From: CAYPJE01 sp964410945
Lineage (GTDB): Bacteria; Fidelibacterota; Marinisomatia; Marinisomatales; TCS56
Direction of reading: 5' to 3'
Assembly: GCA_964410945.1 (NCBI GenBank)
Contig: CAYPJE010000045.1
Coordinates: forward strand, 1-25,838
Length of the DNA stretch: 25,838 bases
The stretch's first letter is position 1, and each line of letters starts with the position of its first letter. Shown piece by piece: positions 16,021 through 23,975 of this stretch. The notes under the pieces were generated by a model that saw nothing but the letters and a program-made list of their open reading frames with translations, was not told the origin of the DNA and ran no database searches. A program made the translations under genes and the position numbers.

Positions 16021-18342
16021 TTACCATAAAAAGGAGACAACCGCACCTGGCTCCAATTGCGAGTCTTGACAGGGCCAGGAATCCAATACATCAATACAAA
16101 TAATATCTTTCGAATTACTTAATACTTTACTTGAAGTATCCCCTATTATATTCAGCTGCCACATATCTTCTTTAACTGCAATCATAATACTAACAGGTTG
16201 GGTAAATTGAATATATCTTTCTCTGGACTCTAGTCGTGTCAATTCAAACAAAAAATAGGAATCAATCGAATTTCCGCAACCTAGAACTGCATCAGTTTTA
16301 ATATCAGCAGAGCTTAGTATCTGAGAGTTACGTGCAAGCCCTAATTCCCATCCAAGTAACTTCCCACTTGATTTATCTACTAGCTGATCCCGATCAGGAA
16401 ACGGTAGTAGAAGGCTGGTAAAACTAAAATCTGATTGTCCCTCTATCTCTACCACCATATGATCTTTTGGATCAATCCGTCCTGGTTTATTCTTGTAATT
16501 AACGTCAGCAATAAGTTGCTTAATCAACAAACCGCTGCCATCGGTGTAAGTCTTGATAATTGAGCTACCCAGATCTTGATAGCTTCCCTGCCATACCTGC
16601 TGGTAATTATGTTCGCTGTCTGATTTGAAATGGTCACGTACCAACCAGAATCCAACCTTAATAAAAATGACTTCTCGAGTATATTCCACTCCATATTCCC
16701 TGAAACCATCATGGGAACCGATAAAATAATCATAATCTTCTTCGACAACCCAATCAATTATTTTTGGTTCAGGCAGTTTCAGCCACTTACCAAAGCCACT
16801 GCCACCCCGATTACCCTTCCAATCACGTCCAAGGGGAATACTGTCTACTAAAGCTACATTCTTTGCCCAGGAGTTTTTCCATTGTGGATAGTCAGGATAG
16901 CTGTATTTGACCTGATAGTTTGGCAAAATCTCATGTCCATTAGCCCAGGCAACAACACCCAGGACATCACCGTGCTGATGATCGGGCTTATGTTCTGATA
17001 CACCGGCTGAAATGGTCATATACTCACTATCATCGTCCCAACCATTGCGCATCGTGAAATAACCAGTTGAAGGCAGTGAACATGAAGTGTATTCAGGAAT
17101 TGCATCCTCTATCTCAGCCACTTGTGCCAGCTGTTCATCCGAAAACAACCAGTACCGTGTATCAGAAACATCACCGTCAATAAAATACTTGAATTGGGAG
17201 TCATTGAACAGGGCTGTCCCAACAAACATTGCATCGGTAACTTTGTTATTTTCAGCAAATCTTTGATCGGTGTCATCCTGCAACACCGGCAAACGCCGAT
17301 TTGGTTGAGCCAGTTTCACCAGAGCTTCAAACATTTGGTATAAGCGTTCATTGAAAACTGGCGGTAATTCTATATTATTCCGATTCGCAAGCTGATATAC
17401 ACGGAAATAATTTTCAATATCTCCGATATGATAATGAACGGATCGTTCAAACTGAAATCCATCCGGATTGATTTCCCTTTCAATATGCCATACCAAACCC
17501 TCAACAGCCTGGTCAATCCATACCTTAGTACTTGAAAATTCAGGCAATACGGAAGCTATTTCAAATAGGGCGACCAACCCTTTTGTATGATGATTACCAT
17601 AACGATTACGTTCGGTGCGTTCCTGTAACTGGGCACCATGATGCAACAGTGTCTTGATCATTAATATCTGCTGGTCGACTGAATACTCTTCACTGCTTAA
17701 AAATACTTGATGGGCAAACAGCCACTGGTGAATGCGCTTGCCAGCCCTGAATGTTTCGTAAATACCATTTCCCTCATCGTCATATGCGCCTGCTTCGAAG
17801 GCAGCGTTCAGACTGGCTACCTGGCTGAGAATATATTCCAGTAAGTCAGAATCGCCTGTGATGGCGAAGGACAGCACAATGTCTCCGGCCCATGACTGGC
17901 GGGCCAGGTGTCGCAACTGGTAGGCAGTTATTGCCTCCCCCTTAAGATTCACACATGGTAATTCCCACTTTGGATCATCGGAATAGGTACCTAAAAAATA
18001 ATCGCTTCCCGTCTGATGTTTTTCGGCTGCCTCGGGGTACAATTTCATGTATTTTTCGAGCCGATTGCTAAAATTTTTCCAGTTGAAATAGAACCTGTCA
18101 CCGAATTCAAGTTTCAAGTGGCGGATCAGTTCTTCCACCCCATTGGTATAATCACCGTCATCCCGCAGTCGATAGACTGCTTCCAGTTGCGGATTGCCAT
18201 CCTTGACAGCATACAGCAATTCACGATCGGACATTATATGATCGGCAGGGATGCTGAATTTATGATTTATGCTTTCCTGCGGGTAGGAAACCTCAATAAC
18301 TACCAGCAATAGTAATAGTTTACCAAATCTGGTATAGGACAT
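16021..18342 (-). CDS. Heparinase II/III family polysaccharide lyase, no sorting domain
   Basis: A 773-residue enzyme. After a signal sequence (about 1-21) comes an (alpha/alpha) toroid with FNWKNF (86-91), GKRIHQWLFA (201-210), the Asn-His pair in RYGNHH (247-252), and FERSVHYHIGDIENYF (298-313) with the likely catalytic tyrosine Y304. The C-terminal beta-sandwich starts with TGYFTMRNGW (426-435) and HKPDHQHGDV (451-460), whose His residues match the metal/catalytic histidine region of the superfamily. This fold covers PL12, PL15, PL17, PL21 and PL39; I cannot choose by eye, though PL17-like oligoalginate lyase or PL12-like heparinase are both reasonable. It ends VVSFLW and has no T9SS domain, unlike all its neighbours, so it probably stays in the periplasm and shortens oligosaccharides made by the surface lyases. 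No good Shine-Dalgarno precedes the ATG. Confidence 0.88.
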   Translation of the reverse strand: MSYTRFGKLLLLLVVIEVSYPQESINHKFSIPADHIMSDRELLYAVKDGNPQLEAVYRLRDDGDYTNGVEELIRHLKLEFGDRFYFNWKNFSNRLEKYMKLYPEAAEKHQTGSDYFLGTYSDDPKWELPCVNLKGEAITAYQLRHLARQSWAGDIVLSFAITGDSDLLEYILSQVASLNAAFEAGAYDDEGNGIYETFRAGKRIHQWLFAHQVFLSSEEYSVDQQILMIKTLLHHGAQLQERTERNRYGNHHTKGLVALFEIASVLPEFSSTKVWIDQAVEGLVWHIEREINPDGFQFERSVHYHIGDIENYFRVYQLANRNNIELPPVFNERLYQMFEALVKLAQPNRRLPVLQDDTDQRFAENNKVTDAMFVGTALFNDSQFKYFIDGDVSDTRYWLFSDEQLAQVAEIEDAIPEYTSCSLPSTGYFTMRNGWDDDSEYMTISAGVSEHKPDHQHGDVLGVVAWANGHEILPNYQVKYSYPDYPQWKNSWAKNVALVDSIPLGRDWKGNRGGSGFGKWLKLPEPKIIDWVVEEDYDYFIGSHDGFREYGVEYTREVIFIKVGFWLVRDHFKSDSEHNYQQVWQGSYQDLGSSIIKTYTDGSGLLIKQLIADVNYKNKPGRIDPKDHMVVEIEGQSDFSFTSLLLPFPDRDQLVDKSSGKLLGWELGLARNSQILSSADIKTDAVLGCGNSIDSYFLFELTRLESRERYIQFTQPVSIMIAVKEDMWQLNIIGDTSSKVLSNSKDIICIDVLDSWPCQDSQLEPGAVVSFLW

Positions 18343-18442
18343 AAGAAATCAGGTAAGAATATTGCCTGAAATGCAGGATAACAGGCCTGGCTGAATTAAT
18401 TGATGATTTGCAGCTTTAAGTTTAATTAGTTGCATAATGATT

Positions 18443-18472
18443 GTCTGTCGGGCGGAAAACCGCCCGACAGAC
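18443..18472. terminator. Strong GC-rich hairpin after the 1825-aa gene
   Basis: A perfect 13-bp stem (GTCTGTCGGGCGG / CCGCCCGACAGAC) closes a four-base AAAA/TTTT loop, starting 10 bases after the stop of the 1825-aa gene and about 100 bases before the heparinase-type gene. There is no T-run on the minus strand, so it is not a canonical terminator; it may end transcription inefficiently, or block 3' exonuclease decay and so set different transcript levels up- and downstream. The rest of 18343-18482 holds no other structure I can recognise. Confidence 0.5.
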
Positions 18473-18482
18473 TTTAACCATT

Positions 18483-21400
18483 TTATTTGACGATTACCAT
18501 CTTTCTTATGGCAGTGAATTTACCAGATTCGATCCGGTAGAAATACACACCTGATGCCAATCGATCAGCTCGGAAATCAATGCTGTGGAAACCAGCTTCG
18601 AGATCTTTGTTGATCAATGTGGTAACCTGACGGCCCATGATATCATAAACTACCATTTTGGTTCTACCTGGATTAACCAGAGCAAATTCAATCCTGGTAA
18701 CCGGATTAAACGGATTTGGATAGTTCTGATTGAGGGCATATTCCATTGGCAGATAACGCCCATCAACACCAACTACTGGCTCATCATTATTATACCAGAA
18801 AGTCAGTGATGTATCCTGAGTGACCGTAAATGTCCTCTCTGATGATTCACAAGTTGCAGCATCATCAGAACCATTGATTCTGAATTTCCACGACATATTG
18901 GGGAAGTTCTCATCAATCATTACAGTCGCAGTGTAAATACTGTCACCATCAGAATCGTCCATCCATAGTTCACTGGCGCTATCGACGAAATCACCAGCTA
19001 CATCAACGGAATCACTGGCAGGATCGAATTTCTGCAAGAAGGTCCAGTAACCCATATTAACATTCAGTTCAACATTATACCAGGCTTCAAGGAAGGTGGC
19101 GGTAATTGATTTGTCAGCATCCATGGTCACGGTAGTTGGATTAGCCGTTCCGGATGCATCTCCACCCCATTCACTAAACTTGTAGAGTGTATCAGCATTA
19201 GCCGTCAACGTAACAACCGTACCAGGTTCATAGAACTTCAGTATTGGCATCGGATCCTGAGTAATCGAGCCATGTTCACCGGAATCCATATCTAATGTAT
19301 AGTAGGGAACTATATTAGAACTGGTAGCCCAGCGCAGGTCACCAATAGCCACTGATCCATCACCAGCCATATGATAGGCCAGCGATGAGTCAGCCAGAGT
19401 ATAGTTTCCGGTATCTGGTCCGACAAACATTGGATCGTACCAGAAAACATCGGTACCGACCGTTGCCCCACCGTCATTATCAATACTAGTCGGCGTATTA
19501 TACAGCAATACGTTATCCATAAGTGAATTTTCACCATAGAACCGTAAGGTCATATTATAGACAGTATTAGTAACATTATAAATGATTACATTACTAATCT
19601 GCGCATCGGTAATATTCTCAATCCTGAAAGCGGGATATTTATTATCGGATTCAGATCCCGTTCCATATCCACAATCGGCAATTGTGACATGATCTATCTT
19701 GACTGAAGTTTCTGGTAAATTGGTCAAGTAAATGATATCGCGTCCTACTTTAGTAAAAGTAGTATTTTTCAATTCGACATAATTAGCATGCCCAACTGAT
19801 TTCATATAAATACCTTCTTTACCAATCTTGCTGATATGACAATCTTCAAAGACCATCGTATCAACATAAGCCAGGGCATAGTTCTTCCAGAAAGCCTCGA
19901 TAGTATTTGAGAAGTCCACATTATAGGCTTTAATTGAACATCTGATCGTATCACTGCTGTCATCAGCCCGGAAAATATACTTGGCCTTGTACTTGTCCGT
20001 TTCCTGATCCAGGTGTCCATCAATTACCAGATTCTTCAATTCCAGTGTCCCGGCACCTGAGCGTATTCTGAAGAAACCTTCCGAACTGGAACTGCTGCTG
20101 GATGAAGTATAACCACGAATAACCGGTTTCTCGGCCAAAGCTTCGTCAGCAACAATCCGAATCGGTGATTCAATTGTGATCGGCGGCATTTTACCATCAG
20201 AATCATTACGTAGATCTTCACTGGGTTGATACGGTCCCAGATCGGTGAGGACAATTGTATTCACCTGTGAATTATTTTCAGCATATTCTATGGCATCCAA
20301 TAATTCCCAAGTTACGTCGATTGCAAGATTTCCATCTGCATGTGAATTTTCACTAAAGATTGCTTCGACATCTTTATCTGCATCCAGAGTGAATACAACC
20401 GTATCGGTTGTTGCCACAACATCTCCAGAGTAACCATCGAAGGCCCAACCGAGGGATGTCTCAGCCATCAAAGTAATCTCAGTACCGGAATCATAGGTCT
20501 CAAAACCTTCAACGGGCAGAGGATCAATTTCCACATCACCCATTCCGGTTACTGTCAGGTCAAGGGCATACTGCGTGATTGTGGATCTGAACATAGCCGT
20601 GAATGCCGTATCGGCATGAACAACATAGGTCAGAGGAACTACATTGGTCAAACTATCGCCTTCACCATCAATCCAATAAGCAAATTCCCAGGTCGTGGTA
20701 TCAGCAACTGGTGTCAATACCAATGAATCACCATCATAAAATCCGTCCAAACCAAAGTCAGAATGGTTAACAAGCTCGATATGGCCAAGACCGACTGAAC
20801 TGGTATCTACCGTATATTCGGCAAGTGTCGGTGAAAAATATGCTGTCACAGCTATATTTTCAGTCATGGTAATATTGATATCCGGATTATTCCGGTCAAA
20901 GAAAACCACGTTGTCAGACCATGTATCAAACTGCCAGTACTCATCCGGTGTTGCTACCAGATTTACTACGGTGTTTTCTTCATACAGAGCTAGATCAGGA
21001 GTTTTGGTAACAGTTCCTGATCCGTCAGTATATGCGGTTAAGGTATACCAGCCGTCAGCCGGCACCCAGCGCGGGTCACCCACTGCACCGCCATCATCGG
21101 CGAAGGTCAGCAGAGCGGAACCTAACGGCAAGGTGAAATCAGCAGATGCCACATCGGCAAAACCAGGATCAACTACCATGGTATCACTTACCGTGGCATT
21201 ACCGACTGCAAAATTGGTGGTCGCCCAGACAACATTGTTGTGGAACAGGCTGACACTGCTCTCAAAATCGGCAAACTTCTCTGCATCAGCATTATTATTA
21301 CTAGAGAAAATGCTGTTCTTTACGACCACATTCTCCATATCGCGGAAATAAATCATGGCCTTCTTATCGTTCTCACCAAGATTATAGAACGTACAGCGGT

Positions 21401-23960
21401 CTACCAGAACCGTCGTATGGGGATAGGTCTGACCTTTGATGGCTTCACGCTCAAAATCATAGAAGGTCGAATTGGTAATCGAAGCTGAGGCCAAGTAAAC
21501 AGGATCATCAGAAGATGAACCGGAATACAGCACAATGCCTTCCGAAGCACCACCGTAAAACACACTGTTATCAACCACCAGGGATGACATACCGGTAAGC
21601 GGATATGGTTTAATGTGTTTATCAGTGAAGTCGTGAACTACGCAGTTCAGGACCGATAAGTCCATCGTCCCGGTAGTATCACCGGTTTCAATACGCAGGA
21701 AGTATTTGGATGAAGCGGTACCGGTTCCATTGGAACCGTCGACCTCGACATTATCAAATACGATCGTCGGGCTGCTGGCGGTAACCTTGAAGATATAGTC
21801 ACCGGATACATCACAGCGGATGATCGGCTTGGCGGCCAGTCCATCGGCACCACGGATCGTGATACCTTTATCCATTATAATGACTCCAGTCTCCTGATAA
21901 ACGCCACCACTTGTGCTCAACTCAAGCACAGAACCTTCAGCGGCTGCAGCATAGGCTGTACTTAGGACATCAGTTCCTTCAGCGATCTGTATTACTTCCG
22001 CTCCCGGCACCCAGCGCGGATCACCCACTGCTCCGCCATCATCGGCGAAGGTCAGTAGAGCCGAACCTAATGGTAATGTAAAGTCAGCAGCAGCGACATC
22101 GGCAAAACCGGGATCAACAACCAGAGTATCACCAACCGTGGCATTACCTACCTCAAAATTGGTGGTAGCCCAGACAATATTATTAGTAAACTGGCTCACA
22201 TTACTCTCAAAATCAGCAAACTTCTCTGCATCCGTGTTGTTGTTGGTGGAAAAGATGCTGTTCTTAACAACTACATTCTCCATGTCACGGAAGTAGATCA
22301 TTGCCTTCTTATCATTCTCACCAATATTGTAGAAGGTACAACGATCCACCAGTACGGTTGTATTTGGATAGGTCTGGCCCTTGATTGCTTCCCGTTCAAA
22401 ATCATAAAATGTCGAATTGGTAATCGAAGCCGAGGCCAGGTGAACAGGATCATCGGAAGATGTACCGGAATACAGTACGATACCTTCAGAAGCGCCACCG
22501 TAGAACACGCTGTTATCTATCACCAGCGACGACATACCAGTGAGCGGATAGGGTTTGATGTGTTTATCAGTGAAGTCGTGAACTACGCAGTTCAGGACCG
22601 ATAAGTCCATCGTCCCGGTAGTATCACCGGTTTCAATACGCAGGAAGTATTTGGATGAAGCGGTACCGGTTCCATTGGAACCGTCGACCTCGACATTATC
22701 AAATACGATCGTCGGGCTGCTGGCGGTAACCTTGAAGATATAGTCACCGGATACATCACAGCGGATGATCGGCTTGGCAGCCAGTCCATCGGCACCACGG
22801 ATCGTGATACCTTTATCCATTACAATGACACCAGTCTCCTGGTAGACACCACCATCAGTAGTTAGTTCGATTGTGTCACCATCCTTGGCTGAAGCGTAAG
22901 TTGCGCTCAATATATCTGTACCAGCTGCAATCTCATATGTTACCGGGTCAGGGCTTTCCGGCACCCAGCGCGGGTCACCGACTGCTCCACCATCATCGGC
23001 GAAGGTCAGCAGAGCGGAACCTAAAGGCAAGGTGAAATCAGCGGATGCCACATCGGTAAAACCAGGATCAACTACCAGAGTGTCGCCCACCGTGGCATTG
23101 CCAACTTCATAATTGGTGGTCGCCCAGATAACATTGTTGTTGAACTGACTGACAGCACTCTCGAAATCAGCAAACTTCTCTGCATCAGCGTTATTATTAT
23201 TAGAAAAAATGCTGTTCTTTACCACCACATTGTCCATATCGCGGAAGTAGATCATGGCCTTCTTATCGTTCTCACCAAGGTTGTAGAACGTGCAACGATC
23301 TACCAGCACATTAGTCAATGGGTAGGTCTGTCCCTTGATCGCTTCACGCTCAAAATCATAGAAGGTCGAATTGGTAATTGAAGCAGAAGCCATGTAAACA
23401 GGATCATCGGAAGACGTACCAGAGTACAGCACAATTCCTTCCGAAGCACCACCATAAAACACACTGTTATCCACCGTCAGGGATGCGATACCCGTATTTG
23501 GATAAGGCTTAATATGTTTATCGGTGAAGTCGTGAACAACACTGTTTAACACTGACACATTCATCGTTCCGGTGGAATCACCAGTATCCAGACGCAAAAA
23601 GTACTTAGATGATGCTGAACCGGATCCATTGCTTCCATCCACTTCAACATTATCAAATACGATTGTAGGACTGCTGGCGGTTACCTTGAAAATATAGTCA
23701 CCGGATACAGAACAGCGGATGATCGGCTTGGCCGCCAGTCCATCGGCACCACGGATAGTGATACCCTTATCAAGTACCATCACCGCTGTTTCCTGATAGA
23801 CGCCACCATCGGTTGTTAACTCAAGAACATCGCCCTCTGTTGCAGCAGCGTAGGCAGTGCTGATAGCATTTGTATCAGCTGCGACTGAAATAGTTGCTGC
23901 ATATGTAATTCCTCCCATTAATAAGACGACGAGGATGAGTGTGAATAATTTTGATTTCAT
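18483..23960 (-). CDS. Giant T9SS-exported protein with tandem beta-helix modules
   Basis: A 1825-residue secreted protein. Signal peptide 1-21 (MKSKLFTLILVVLLMGGITYA). Three tandem beta-helix modules, about 22-334, 341-652 and 656-967, are close copies; each starts with a GGVYQET strand, has GADGLAAKPIIRC and FDNVEVDGSNG, and ends GGAVGDPRWVP. Three InlB-like repeats fill about 968-1204. A fourth, divergent module (about 1205-1552) includes a run of eight serines near 1286-1293 and ends IGDLRW. Another InlB-like repeat (1553-1626) follows, then a beta-sandwich with FDPASDSVDVAGDF and MSWKFRING (about 1627-1735) that resembles starch-binding-type or E-set carbohydrate modules, and the T9SS sorting domain (1736-1825). 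AAGGAGGAA eight bases before the ATG is a strong ribosome site. No catalytic motif is evident; a surface polysaccharide-binding or structural role, or an unrecognised lyase, are both possible. Confidence 0.85.
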   Translation of the reverse strand: MKSKLFTLILVVLLMGGITYAATISVAADTNAISTAYAAATEGDVLELTTDGGVYQETAVMVLDKGITIRGADGLAAKPIIRCSVSGDYIFKVTASSPTIVFDNVEVDGSNGSGSASSKYFLRLDTGDSTGTMNVSVLNSVVHDFTDKHIKPYPNTGIASLTVDNSVFYGGASEGIVLYSGTSSDDPVYMASASITNSTFYDFEREAIKGQTYPLTNVLVDRCTFYNLGENDKKAMIYFRDMDNVVVKNSIFSNNNNADAEKFADFESAVSQFNNNVIWATTNYEVGNATVGDTLVVDPGFTDVASADFTLPLGSALLTFADDGGAVGDPRWVPESPDPVTYEIAAGTDILSATYASAKDGDTIELTTDGGVYQETGVIVMDKGITIRGADGLAAKPIIRCDVSGDYIFKVTASSPTIVFDNVEVDGSNGTGTASSKYFLRIETGDTTGTMDLSVLNCVVHDFTDKHIKPYPLTGMSSLVIDNSVFYGGASEGIVLYSGTSSDDPVHLASASITNSTFYDFEREAIKGQTYPNTTVLVDRCTFYNIGENDKKAMIYFRDMENVVVKNSIFSTNNNTDAEKFADFESNVSQFTNNIVWATTNFEVGNATVGDTLVVDPGFADVAAADFTLPLGSALLTFADDGGAVGDPRWVPGAEVIQIAEGTDVLSTAYAAAAEGSVLELSTSGGVYQETGVIIMDKGITIRGADGLAAKPIIRCDVSGDYIFKVTASSPTIVFDNVEVDGSNGTGTASSKYFLRIETGDTTGTMDLSVLNCVVHDFTDKHIKPYPLTGMSSLVVDNSVFYGGASEGIVLYSGSSSDDPVYLASASITNSTFYDFEREAIKGQTYPHTTVLVDRCTFYNLGENDKKAMIYFRDMENVVVKNSIFSSNNNADAEKFADFESSVSLFHNNVVWATTNFAVGNATVSDTMVVDPGFADVASADFTLPLGSALLTFADDGGAVGDPRWVPADGWYTLTAYTDGSGTVTKTPDLALYEENTVVNLVATPDEYWQFDTWSDNVVFFDRNNPDINITMTENIAVTAYFSPTLAEYTVDTSSVGLGHIELVNHSDFGLDGFYDGDSLVLTPVADTTTWEFAYWIDGEGDSLTNVVPLTYVVHADTAFTAMFRSTITQYALDLTVTGMGDVEIDPLPVEGFETYDSGTEITLMAETSLGWAFDGYSGDVVATTDTVVFTLDADKDVEAIFSENSHADGNLAIDVTWELLDAIEYAENNSQVNTIVLTDLGPYQPSEDLRNDSDGKMPPITIESPIRIVADEALAEKPVIRGYTSSSSSSSSEGFFRIRSGAGTLELKNLVIDGHLDQETDKYKAKYIFRADDSSDTIRCSIKAYNVDFSNTIEAFWKNYALAYVDTMVFEDCHISKIGKEGIYMKSVGHANYVELKNTTFTKVGRDIIYLTNLPETSVKIDHVTIADCGYGTGSESDNKYPAFRIENITDAQISNVIIYNVTNTVYNMTLRFYGENSLMDNVLLYNTPTSIDNDGGATVGTDVFWYDPMFVGPDTGNYTLADSSLAYHMAGDGSVAIGDLRWATSSNIVPYYTLDMDSGEHGSITQDPMPILKFYEPGTVVTLTANADTLYKFSEWGGDASGTANPTTVTMDADKSITATFLEAWYNVELNVNMGYWTFLQKFDPASDSVDVAGDFVDSASELWMDDSDGDSIYTATVMIDENFPNMSWKFRINGSDDAATCESSERTFTVTQDTSLTFWYNNDEPVVGVDGRYLPMEYALNQNYPNPFNPVTRIEFALVNPGRTKMVVYDIMGRQVTTLINKDLEAGFHSIDFRADRLASGVYFYRIESGKFTAIRKMVIVK
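21060..21995 (-). repeat. Beta-helix module 3 of the 1825-aa protein
   Basis: Third tandem repeat. Its N-terminal half (high coordinates) is nearly identical in DNA to module 2, whereas its C-terminal half (for example 21061-21180) is closer to module 1, so this copy is a mosaic. Confidence 0.88.
22005..22940 (-). repeat. Beta-helix module 2 of the 1825-aa protein
   Basis: Second tandem repeat, 945 bases (315 codons) from module 3. The stretch 22558-22822 matches 21613-21877 of module 3 with a single mismatch (22779 versus 21834). Confidence 0.88.
22959..23897 (-). repeat. Beta-helix module 1 of the 1825-aa protein
   Basis: First of three tandem coding repeats; distance to module 2 is 954 bases (318 codons) because of a short SPDPVT-containing linker. 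At DNA level its first half is clearly more diverged from modules 2 and 3 than those are from each other, while its C-terminal half resembles module 3. Confidence 0.85.
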
Positions 23961-23975
23961 TTCATTCCTCCTTAT

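Noticed and set aside
20073..20105. Serine-codon run in the fourth beta-helix module of the 1825-aa gene as a phase-variable simple repeat
   Set aside because: The eight serines use mixed AGC/AGT/TCC/TCG-type codons, so there is no slippage-prone tract; it looks like a flexible loop.
21060..23897. Regularly spaced repeats that might suggest a CRISPR or satellite array
   Set aside because: The period is 945-954 bases and in frame; they are tandem protein modules with no short repeat-spacer pattern.
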